Part shown: positions 15,064-22,575 of the stretch, in pieces
Numbering within the stretch: the stretch's first letter is position 1
Layout: each line of letters opens with the position of its first letter
From: Stenotrophobium sp040387055
GTDB lineage: Bacteria > Pseudomonadota > Gammaproteobacteria > Nevskiales > Nevskiaceae
NCBI GenBank assembly: GCA_040387055.1
Contig: JAZKEM010000238.1
Coordinates: 1-23,020, forward strand
Length of the DNA stretch: 23,020 nt
Reading direction: 5' to 3'
The notes under the pieces: model-generated
Told to the model about the DNA's origin: nothing
Seen by the model: only the letters and a program-made list of their open reading frames with translations
The model's database searches: none
Translations under genes and position numbers: made by a program

Positions 15064-16476
15064 ATGACCGTTATCACTCGTTTTGCCCCCAGTCCGACCG
15101 GCTTTCTGCACATCGGCGGCGCCCGTACCGCGCTCTTTTCCTATGTCTATGCCAAACGGCACGGCGGCAAGTTCCTGCTGCGCATTGAGGACACCGATCG
15201 CGAGCGTTCGACGCAGGAAGCGGTGGATGCGATTTTCGAGGGCATGAAGTGGCTGGGGTTGAACTCCGATTTCGAGGAGATCTACCAGACCAAGCGTTTT
15301 GATCGTTATGCCGAAGTGGTGCAGCAGATGCTCGCCGCAGGCACCGCGTATCACTGCTACGCCAGCAAGGAAGAACTCGACCAGATGCGTGCCGAACAAC
15401 AGGCCCGCAAGGAAAAGCCGCGCTATGACGGCCGTTGGCGTCCTGAGGCGGGCAAGGTTCTGCCGACGCCGCCAGAAGGCGTGAAGCCAGTCGTGCGTTT
15501 CAAGAATCCGGTTGACGGTCAGGTCGTGCTGAAAGACCTGATCAAGGGCGATATCGTGTTCGACAACAAAGAACTGGACGATCTCATCATCGCTCGTGGC
15601 GATGGCGTGCCGACCTATAACTTCTGCGTTGTCGTTGACGACATGGACATGGGCATCAGCCACGTCATTCGCGGTGACGATCACGTCAACAACACGCCGC
15701 GTCAGATCAACATCCTGCAAGCGCTCGGCGCAACGCTGCCGGCTTACGCGCATGTGTCGATGATTCTTGGTGCCGACGGCGCCAAGCTGTCGAAGCGCCA
15801 CGGTGCGCTCGGTGTGATGGAGTATCGCGCGATGGGCTTCATGCCTGATGCGCTGCTCAATTATCTGATCCGTCTGGGCTGGAGCCACGGCGATCAGGAA
15901 CTGTTCACGCGTGAAGAAATGTTTGCCAAGTTCGACTTCGACCACGTCTCCGCTTCACCAGCGCGTTTCGACATGGAGAAGGCTTACTGGGTGAATCACC
16001 AGTATCTGAAGAGTATTGATCCAGCGATTGTTGCGCCGGAGTTTGATTGGCATCTGCGCCGCATTGGTGCTGATCCAGCCAAGGGCCCAGACCTCAAAGC
16101 CGTGATCGAACAACAGCGCGAGCGTTGCCGCACACTGGTGGAGATGGCTGAGAAGAGCAAATTCCTCTTCGAAGATCTTGAGGCCTACAACGAGAAAGAT
16201 GCTGCTAAGCATTTCACTGCCGACGCTGCTGTGTTGCTCGAAGAACTCGCCGCAAATCTTTCCGCATTGCCTGAGTGGACTGCGCCTGCATTGCACGACG
16301 CCGTCAATGGTTTTGCAGAAGGCAAAGGCGTGGGCTTGGGCAAAATTGCGCAGCCGATTCGTGTTGCCGTAGTTGGCATGGCGATCTCGCCGCCGATTGA
16401 TCAGACCTTATTTTTGCTGGGACGTGAACGAACGTTGGGGCGGCTTGCAGCCGCTGTGAAATTCATCAACAAGTAG
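15064..16476 (+). CDS. gltX: Glutamyl-tRNA synthetase
   Basis: The 470-residue class I synthetase charges tRNA-Glu in the cytoplasm; E. coli GltX has 471 residues. The first signature is FAPSPTGFLHIGGARTA (HIGH variant HIGG), followed by RIEDTDRERS. The catalytic core has GDGVPTYNFCVVVDD and HVIRGDDHVNNTP, and the KMSKS-equivalent is KLSKRHGA. A helical anticodon-binding domain fills the C-terminal third, including EGKGVGLGKIAQPIRVAVVG. The CxC/CxH zinc pattern of the E. coli enzyme is absent, as in many lineages. thrS follows 27 bases downstream on the same strand, so they may form one unit. The length and motifs favour full-length GluRS over the truncated GluQ. Confidence 0.96.
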   Translation: MTVITRFAPSPTGFLHIGGARTALFSYVYAKRHGGKFLLRIEDTDRERSTQEAVDAIFEGMKWLGLNSDFEEIYQTKRFDRYAEVVQQMLAAGTAYHCYASKEELDQMRAEQQARKEKPRYDGRWRPEAGKVLPTPPEGVKPVVRFKNPVDGQVVLKDLIKGDIVFDNKELDDLIIARGDGVPTYNFCVVVDDMDMGISHVIRGDDHVNNTPRQINILQALGATLPAYAHVSMILGADGAKLSKRHGALGVMEYRAMGFMPDALLNYLIRLGWSHGDQELFTREEMFAKFDFDHVSASPARFDMEKAYWVNHQYLKSIDPAIVAPEFDWHLRRIGADPAKGPDLKAVIEQQRERCRTLVEMAEKSKFLFEDLEAYNEKDAAKHFTADAAVLLEELAANLSALPEWTAPALHDAVNGFAEGKGVGLGKIAQPIRVAVVGMAISPPIDQTLFLLGRERTLGRLAAAVKFINK

Positions 16477-16503
16477 TCCCAAGAAAAAACAACGCAGGAA
16501 TTT

Positions 16504-18405
16504 ATGGCTATTCAAATTACTTTCCCGGACGGCAATATCAAGTCGTTCGATGCACCGATCAGCGGTCTTGCGATTGCGCAGGGCATTTCTCCTGGCCTCG
16601 CCAAGAAAGCTGCGGTTATTCAAGTCAACGGCGAGCTGTGGGATCTGACGCGTCCGATTGATCGCGATGCCACGATTGCCATCGTGACGCGCGACAAGCC
16701 AGAAGCACTGGAAGTGATTCGTCACGATGCGGCGCACGTGCTCGCACAAGCAGTGCAGGAATTGTTTCCTGGTACGCAGGTGACTTTCGGTCCTTCGACC
16801 GAAACCGGTTTCTATTACGACTTCGCTCGCGATACGCCATTCACCGAGATGGATCTCGAAGCGATCGAAAACAAGATGCGCGAAATTGTGAAGCGCGATC
16901 TGCCGATCACTCGCGAAGTGTGGGATCACAAAACCGCTGTTGAGCATTTCGAAAAGGCTGGCGAAAAGTTCAAAGCAGAATGGATTCGCGAAGGCATCAA
17001 GGCCGACGAAGAACTCACCATTTATAAGCAGGGCGATAATTGGCTCGACATGTGCCTCGGTCCTCACTTGCCTTCAACCGGCAAGCTCGGCACCGCATTC
17101 AAACTGATTCGCGTGGGCGGTGTTTACTGGCGCGGCGATGCCAACAATGCGCAGTTGCAGCGCATCACTGGCGTCTGCTTTGCTAACGACGATGATCTCA
17201 AGGCTTATCTCAAGATGGTTGAGGAAGCCGAGAAACGCGATCACCGCAAAATCGCGAAGCAACTCGATCTGTTCCATCAGCAAGAAGAAGCGCCGGGCAT
17301 GGTGTTCTGGCATCCGAAGGGCTGGGCGATCTGGCAGGTTGTCGAACAGTACGTTCGCGGCGTGTACAAGAAGAGCGGTTATCAGGAAGTGCGTGGCCCG
17401 CAGATCATGGACGTGAGTCTGTGGAAAAAATCCGGCCACTGGGATAACTACCAAGACAATATGTTTTTCACCGAGTCCGAAAAGCGGACTTACGCGGTGA
17501 AGCCGATGAACTGCCCAGGCCACGTGCAGATTTATAACGCGGGCTTGCACAGCTATCGCGACCTGCCGATTCGCTACGCTGAGTTCGGTGGTTGCCATCG
17601 CAATGAACCAAGCGGCGCGTTGCACGGCATCATGCGTGTGCGTGCGTTCACGCAGGACGATGGTCATATCTTCTGCATGGAATCGCAGGTTGAAGGCGAA
17701 GTCACTGCTTTCCATCAGCAGGCGATGAAGGTCTATAGCGATTTTGGATTCACTGATCTCGCCGTCAAGCTCGCACTGCGTCCTGACAAACGTCTGGGTA
17801 CAGACGAAGCGTGGGATCGTGCTGAAGCGGCGTTGCGCGCTGCGCTAAGCGCAGCAGGCGTCACTTGGACTGAGCTGCCAGGCGAGGGTGCGTTCTACGG
17901 CCCGAAGATCGAATATCACCTCAAGGATTCCATCGGCCGCTCATGGCAGGTCGGTACGATTCAGTACGACCCGATGATGCCGGAACGTCTCGATGCCGAG
18001 TACGTTGATGAGAACTCACAGCGCATTCGCCCGATCATGTTGCATCGTGCCATCGTCGGTTCGATGGAACGCTTCATCGGTATTTTGATTGAGCACCACG
18101 CAGGCTCTCTGCCGTTCTGGCTGGCACCGGTGCAGGTGGTTGTTGCACCAATCGTGTCGGATGCTGATGGTTACGCGAAGGAAGTTTGCGAAGTGCTGAA
18201 GGACGCGAACCTGCGCGCTAACACCGATCTTCGCAACGAAAAGATCAACTACAAGATTCGCGAACACTCGGTGCAGAAAGTGCCAGTGATTGCAGTCGTT
18301 GGTCGCAAAGAAGCGGAAGAAAAAACCGTGACGCTGCGTCGCCTTGGCGAAGAGCGTCAGGTGACGATGCCATTAGCTGACGTTGCCAAGCATTTGCTGA
18401 GCTAA
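16504..18405 (+). CDS. thrS: Threonyl-tRNA synthetase
   Basis: The 633-residue class II synthetase charges tRNA-Thr and edits mischarged Ser. A TGS domain (about 1-61) precedes the editing domain, whose metal-binding residues H74/H78 (HDAAH) and C184/H188 (CLGPH) are intact. The catalytic core carries MNCPGH with zinc ligand C337, EFGGCHRNEPSGALHGIMRV and RAFTQDDGHIF, plus GEGAFYGPKIEYHLKDSIGR. The C-terminal anticodon-binding domain begins near LAPVQVVVAPI. AGGA lies five bases before the ATG. The usual downstream partner in many proteobacteria, infC (with rpmI-rplT), is absent; an M23 peptidase overlaps the stop instead (TAATG). Confidence 0.96.
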   Translation: MAIQITFPDGNIKSFDAPISGLAIAQGISPGLAKKAAVIQVNGELWDLTRPIDRDATIAIVTRDKPEALEVIRHDAAHVLAQAVQELFPGTQVTFGPSTETGFYYDFARDTPFTEMDLEAIENKMREIVKRDLPITREVWDHKTAVEHFEKAGEKFKAEWIREGIKADEELTIYKQGDNWLDMCLGPHLPSTGKLGTAFKLIRVGGVYWRGDANNAQLQRITGVCFANDDDLKAYLKMVEEAEKRDHRKIAKQLDLFHQQEEAPGMVFWHPKGWAIWQVVEQYVRGVYKKSGYQEVRGPQIMDVSLWKKSGHWDNYQDNMFFTESEKRTYAVKPMNCPGHVQIYNAGLHSYRDLPIRYAEFGGCHRNEPSGALHGIMRVRAFTQDDGHIFCMESQVEGEVTAFHQQAMKVYSDFGFTDLAVKLALRPDKRLGTDEAWDRAEAALRAALSAAGVTWTELPGEGAFYGPKIEYHLKDSIGRSWQVGTIQYDPMMPERLDAEYVDENSQRIRPIMLHRAIVGSMERFIGILIEHHAGSLPFWLAPVQVVVAPIVSDADGYAKEVCEVLKDANLRANTDLRNEKINYKIREHSVQKVPVIAVVGRKEAEEKTVTLRRLGEERQVTMPLADVAKHLLS

Positions 18406-19256
18406 TGCGCTTCACATCGCGCCTGCTGTTGGTTTTATCTTTGTTGGTCGCGCCGTTGGCATTTGCTAACGGCGCTAATCCCAAACCGCCTTTCACGTTG
18501 AAAGGAGACTGGCAGCAAGGCGCGATGCTGCTTGGTAACACGATGCCGGGCAATCAGGTTTGGTTTAACGGACGTTTGCTGAGCGTGTCGCCCGATGGTG
18601 ATTTTGTATTTGGTCTGGATCGTGATGAAAAACCAGATGCAGAAATTAAAATCCAAACCAGCCCGGAATCACCGCCGCAAATCTGGCCATACAAGGTGGC
18701 CAAGCGCGATTGGTCAATTCAACGCATTGATGGCCTGCCTCCAGACAAAGTAGAACCGCCTGCAGCAGTGACTGCTCGCATTGAGCGTGAAGCAGTATTG
18801 CTAAACGCAGCGCGAGATCGCGACACACCGCAGTCTGGGTTTCGCCAAAGCTTTGCTTGGGCAGCGACGGGTCGCATCTCAGGTGTGTTTGGTAATCAAC
18901 GCATTCTCAATGGCATTCCCAAACAACCGCACTATGGTGTTGATGTTGCGGTGCCTACCGGCACGCCAATTCGGGCACCCGCGGACGGTGTTGTCAGCCT
19001 TGCTGAGCCCGATCTGTATTTCACCGGCGGCACCATCATCATTGACCATGGACAAGGAGTGTCCTCAATCATGGTCCATCTCTCGGCACTCAAAGCCAAA
19101 GTGGGCGATGTTGTGAAGCAGGGCGATGTGGTTGCGTTGTCGGGTATGACAGGACGGGCCACCGGGCCGCATCTGCATTGGGGTATCAACTGGTTCCGCA
19201 GTCGGCTTGATCCTGAGAAGCTATTGCCACCGATGCCTGCCAGTCGCAAAAAATAG
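18405..19256 (+). CDS. Exported M23 (LytM-type) peptidase
   Basis: The 283-residue protein begins with a signal peptide (MRFTSRLLLVLSLLVAPLAFA), so it acts in the periplasm. The LytM domain occupies about residues 150-270. HYGVDVAVP supplies H176 and D180 (H-x3-D) and GPHLHWG supplies H256 and H258 (H-x-H), the complete zinc site, so an active peptidoglycan endopeptidase is plausible. The preceding domain (about 25-140), with GNTMPGNQVWFNGRLLSVSPDGDFVFG, looks like a small beta-rich module that I cannot name more precisely. Its ATG shares one base with the thrS stop, implying translational coupling. The substrate bond and partner proteins are unknown. Confidence 0.9.
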   Translation: MRFTSRLLLVLSLLVAPLAFANGANPKPPFTLKGDWQQGAMLLGNTMPGNQVWFNGRLLSVSPDGDFVFGLDRDEKPDAEIKIQTSPESPPQIWPYKVAKRDWSIQRIDGLPPDKVEPPAAVTARIEREAVLLNAARDRDTPQSGFRQSFAWAATGRISGVFGNQRILNGIPKQPHYGVDVAVPTGTPIRAPADGVVSLAEPDLYFTGGTIIIDHGQGVSSIMVHLSALKAKVGDVVKQGDVVALSGMTGRATGPHLHWGINWFRSRLDPEKLLPPMPASRKK

Positions 19257-19442
19257 GCTTCCTTAGTTTTGATGTACGCAAAATATTTTTGAACACAGAT
19301 GTAAATAACAATGATTCTCATGTAGAATAGTGTTCTATCGAGATCGGCTAAGACCGCTCGCGAAAGGCAGGGTGGCGAATGCAGGGGCACAGGCATTCAC
19401 CTGAAAGTCCATGCATTCAACTATCTACAGGGAGTTTGAGAA
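19257..19442 (+). promoter_or_regulatory. Iron-responsive promoter and structured leader of the siderophore-receptor operon
   Basis: The 186-base spacer carries a Fur-like site (19304-19322), TAGAAT at 19323-19328 as a possible -10, and TAGAA-TAGTG-TTCTA (19323-19337). Farther down, GAATGC (19377-19382) can pair with GCATTC at 19393-19398, with GGT/ACC extending the stem; a second GCATTC at 19413-19418 offers an alternative partner. AGGGAG near 19429-19434 is the ribosome site for ATG 19443. From the Fur site to the start is about 120 bases, a long leader for such a gene. Confidence 0.6.
19304..19322. promoter_or_regulatory. Fur-box-like operator upstream of the siderophore receptor
   Basis: AATAACAATGATTCTCATG contains a perfect right half-site (ATTCTCAT, 19314-19321) and a 6-of-8 left half-site (ATAACAAT) of the pattern ATGAGAATnATTCTCAT. 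The right half is identical to that of the site at 4818-4836. Its place before a TonB-dependent siderophore receptor is the expected one for Fur repression under iron sufficiency. Confidence 0.82.
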
Positions 19443-21830
19443 ATGAAGTTCCGTTTGACGCCGGTTGCGGCCGCGCTTACCACGCTTTTTGCCATTCCTT
19501 CGATTGCTTCGGCTCAGGATGCGCCTGCAACAGCTCCACAAGTTACTGAAAGCGCGCCTGCCGCAGTTGCTCCAACTGATGCCGTGACGCAACTGCCTTC
19601 AGTCAGCGTCCAAGCTGTCCGTATTAACGAATACAAGCCGGAAAAACTTTCTTCTCCTAAATACACAGAACCTCTGCTGAATGTTCCGCAGAACATAACG
19701 GTCATCTCTAAGAAGGTGATTGAAGATCAGAATGTCCTGACACTACGCGACATTCTCGGTAACGTGCCCGGCATTACTTTTGGTGCTGGCGAAGGTGGTG
19801 GTGGTTATGGTGACAGCATCAATATCCGTGGTTACGCCGGTAGCAATGACGTCACGGTTGATGGCATTCGTGATAGCGGCCAGTACACCCGCTCCGATCC
19901 GTTTAACCTTGAATCCGTAGAAGTCACCAAGGGCGCTAACTCGACTAACTCGGGCGCGGGCGCTGTTGGCGGTACGATTAATTTGGTTAGCAAAACGCCA
20001 CAGCAGGAGCAGTTTGCTCGTGTTAGCGCTGGCCTAGGTACGGACAACTACTACCGTGCTACCGCTGATCTCAATCAGCCCATCACCAAAGGTGTGGTTG
20101 CACGTTTGAATGTGATGAAGCACGAGAATGATGTGCCGGGTCGTGATGTTGAGGAATTCAAACGCTGGGGTGTGGCTCCTTCGATTGCCTTTGGTCTTGG
20201 TGGCGACACACAACTCTCCTTAAGCGTTTTCCATCAAGAAGACGACAACACGCCGCAGTACGGTACTTTGTTCCGCAATAACCGGCCGGTGCCTGGTGTG
20301 AACAGTGAGCGTTACTATGGTTATCGCAACATTGATGAGCAAGAGAGCAAGAACACGGCTGTAACAGCTGTCTTTGATCACAAATTTAATGACAGCATCG
20401 GCCTGAGGAACCTAAGCCGTTGGGGCAAGGTTACACAGCTGCTCGTCGTTGATCCGCCACAGGGCAATGTCTGTCTTCCCGGAGGAGTTGCTCTAGGACA
20501 TACGGCAGCCTGCCCGGCAGCAGTAACGCCAGGCGGTGGCACGTATCAACCCTCCGGTCCGCGTGGCAACGTGCGTGATACAGAAAATACGATCCTCACG
20601 AATCAGACCGATGTGACTTGGAAGTTTGCGACTGCAGGTTTGTCGCATACCTTGGTTACTGGCTTGCAGCTTACGCATGAGACTTTCCACCTCTTAGGTG
20701 GCAACAAGCTACGTGCGGCTGACGGTACTCCGGTAACGTTCCCGGTGATGGATCTGTATAACCCGAATAACCTCTATTCTGGACCGATCAATTTCACGCG
20801 CACTGGTCAGTCTGATGGCGAGCAAAACAATCTTGCTGTCTATGCGTTTGATACGTTGGAATTGACGAAGCAGTGGTCTGTGAATGCTGGCCTGCGTTTT
20901 GAGCGCAACGAAGGTAGTTCATGGACTGACACTATCAAGACTTATACGGCACCTACAGGACCAGTTCCGACCCCTGATAACACTAATCTTGGTAGCGTCA
21001 CTGCCGAAGGTGCGGAAGTTGAAAACAACGACAACTTGCTGTCGTTCCGTGGTGGTGTGGTGTTCAAACCCGTCGAGGCGGCAAGCATCTACGCGTCCTA
21101 CGGCAATTCCAAGACTCCATCAAAAGCGTCGGTCAATGGTTCTTGCACTTTAGTGAGCGGAACGACCGGCACTAACATTGGTAATGCCAACTGCAATGTT
21201 GATCCTGAAAAAGCGGTCAGCTACGAATTAGGGGCCAAGTGGGAACTCTTTGAGAAGCAGTTGTTGTTGACTGCTGCAGTGTTCCGCGTTGAGCGCACAA
21301 ATTTCCGTGTTAACTCAGGGGATATCTCGATTCCAGATCAACAGCTGGATGGTGAAAGCCGAGTGAAAGGTTTCGAGCTGAGCAGCTCTGGGCAGATTAC
21401 GCGGAAATGGACTGTATTCGGAAGCTATGCTTTCCTTGATAGCGAGATTAAGCAGAGCATTTCCGATATCGCCATCGGTAACGGCACCATCGATTTACAG
21501 AAAGGCCAAGTTTTACCGAACACTCCTAAGCACTCAGCTAGCCTTTGGACAACCTATAAGCTGCCGCTGCGTTTAGAAGTGGGCTATGGTTTGCAATACC
21601 AAGGTAAAGTGTTGCCGAATAGCTCAGTAGCAGCGCCCAACAATTTCGAAGTGTCACCTTTCGTGGTGCACAAGGCTTCGTTGGGTTGGCAGGCAAACCG
21701 CAATCTCAACATGCGCTTGAATCTCAATAATTTGACCGACAAGCTGTACTACACTCGTATCCGTGGTAGTGGCTGGGCGACACCTGGCGATGGTCGACAG
21801 ACTGTCCTTACGGTGAACTACGAATTTTGA
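19443..21830 (+). CDS. fiu: TonB-dependent catecholate siderophore receptor (Fiu/PiuA-like)
   Basis: The 795-residue outer-membrane receptor has a signal peptide cleaved after about residue 24 (FAIPSIASA), an Ala/Pro-rich linker and a possible TonB box in LPSVSVQ. The plug domain (about 70-185) includes NVPQNITVISKKVIEDQNV, LRDILGNVPGITFG, INIRGYAGSNDVTVDGIRD and NSTNSGAGAVGGTINLVSKTP. A 22-strand-type barrel follows and ends in aromatic LTVNYEF, the usual outer-membrane insertion signal. TonB-ExbBD energises import of ferric siderophore; the Fiu/PiuA group takes up catecholates. The assignment is supported by piuC directly downstream and a Fur-like site upstream. The precise ligand cannot be read from sequence. 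The frame is intact. Confidence 0.9.
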   Translation: MKFRLTPVAAALTTLFAIPSIASAQDAPATAPQVTESAPAAVAPTDAVTQLPSVSVQAVRINEYKPEKLSSPKYTEPLLNVPQNITVISKKVIEDQNVLTLRDILGNVPGITFGAGEGGGGYGDSINIRGYAGSNDVTVDGIRDSGQYTRSDPFNLESVEVTKGANSTNSGAGAVGGTINLVSKTPQQEQFARVSAGLGTDNYYRATADLNQPITKGVVARLNVMKHENDVPGRDVEEFKRWGVAPSIAFGLGGDTQLSLSVFHQEDDNTPQYGTLFRNNRPVPGVNSERYYGYRNIDEQESKNTAVTAVFDHKFNDSIGLRNLSRWGKVTQLLVVDPPQGNVCLPGGVALGHTAACPAAVTPGGGTYQPSGPRGNVRDTENTILTNQTDVTWKFATAGLSHTLVTGLQLTHETFHLLGGNKLRAADGTPVTFPVMDLYNPNNLYSGPINFTRTGQSDGEQNNLAVYAFDTLELTKQWSVNAGLRFERNEGSSWTDTIKTYTAPTGPVPTPDNTNLGSVTAEGAEVENNDNLLSFRGGVVFKPVEAASIYASYGNSKTPSKASVNGSCTLVSGTTGTNIGNANCNVDPEKAVSYELGAKWELFEKQLLLTAAVFRVERTNFRVNSGDISIPDQQLDGESRVKGFELSSSGQITRKWTVFGSYAFLDSEIKQSISDIAIGNGTIDLQKGQVLPNTPKHSASLWTTYKLPLRLEVGYGLQYQGKVLPNSSVAAPNNFEVSPFVVHKASLGWQANRNLNMRLNLNNLTDKLYYTRIRGSGWATPGDGRQTVLTVNYEF

Positions 21831-21852
21831 TGGTTTGCGTGTAAAACAGTAG

Positions 21853-21870
21853 CCCCGCCGAACGGCGGGG
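21853..21870 (+). terminator. GC-rich hairpin between the receptor gene and piuC
   Basis: CCCCGCC-GAAC-GGCGGGG is a perfect 7-bp stem with a four-base loop, extendable by a G-C pair. It lies 22 bases after the receptor stop and is followed only by TTATTG, so termination would be partial. It may reduce read-through into piuC or protect the 3' end of the receptor message. Confidence 0.6.
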
Positions 21871-21892
21871 TTATTGCGTATGGAGCGAGACA

Positions 21893-22573
21893 ATGTTGTT
21901 GCAGATACCGAATGTATTGAACGAGGAACAGGTCCGCGAGTTTCGCACTCGATTGGAGGGCGCGGAGTGGGTTGATGGTCGAGTGACTGCTGGACCTCAA
22001 TCGGCTCGAGCCAAGAACAATCAGCAGTTGTCGGAAACTGATCCGTTGTCACGCGAACTTGGTGACCGGATTGTGGCTGCCTTGAGTAACCATCCACTGT
22101 TCGTTTCGGCGGCTTTGCCGGCGCGTATCTTCCCGCCATTGTTCAATGCCTATGGGCCTGGGCATGCATTTGGTGCGCATGTTGATAATGCGGTGCGGAT
22201 GCTGCGTGGTACGTCGTTGCGAGTCCGTACTGATTTGTCGGCGACATTATTTTTGTCGTCCCCAGATGAGTATGACGGCGGTGAGCTGACGATCGAAGAT
22301 ACCTATGGTGTGCACAACGTAAAGCTGTCTGCTGGCAGCATGATCTTGTATCCGGCTTCAAGTCTGCATCAGGTTCGGCCCATCACGCGAGGATTGCGTG
22401 TTGCTTCATTCTTTTGGATTCAAAGCATGGTGCGTGATGATGGTGAGCGCACTCTGCTATTTGATCTGGACTCCGCAATTCAAAAGCTCAATGTTGATGC
22501 AACGGGTCATTCGTCCGTTACGCAGCTGACCTCGGTGTATCACAACCTGCTGCGTCGATGGGCGGATGTTTAA
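21893..22573 (+). CDS. piuC: Fe(II)/2-oxoglutarate dioxygenase, PKHD-type hydroxylase PiuC (YbiX)
   Basis: The 226-residue protein matches the PiuC/YbiX family in full length. The double-stranded beta-helix iron site is H96-x-D98 in GAHVDNA and H159 in SSLHQV, with 2-oxoglutarate-binding R169 in ITRGLRV. The N-terminus MLLQIPNVLNEEQVREFR and PPLFNAYGPGHAFG are characteristic. These enzymes accompany iron-regulated TonB receptors; their hydroxylation substrate is not established to my knowledge. GGAG lies seven bases before the ATG. It is the second gene of the operon, after an inter-gene hairpin, and ends two bases before the PepSY gene. Confidence 0.93.
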   Translation: MLLQIPNVLNEEQVREFRTRLEGAEWVDGRVTAGPQSARAKNNQQLSETDPLSRELGDRIVAALSNHPLFVSAALPARIFPPLFNAYGPGHAFGAHVDNAVRMLRGTSLRVRTDLSATLFLSSPDEYDGGELTIEDTYGVHNVKLSAGSMILYPASSLHQVRPITRGLRVASFFWIQSMVRDDGERTLLFDLDSAIQKLNVDATGHSSVTQLTSVYHNLLRRWADV

Positions 22574-22575
22574 AG

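Noticed and set aside
15043..15945. Long minus-strand open frame (300 codons) opposite gltX.
   Set aside because: Antisense to well-conserved glutamyl-tRNA synthetase; no recognisable domain in the translated product.
16408..17715. Two minus-strand open frames (219 and 213 codons) opposite the gltX end and thrS.
   Set aside because: Antisense shadows of full-length synthetase genes with intact motifs.
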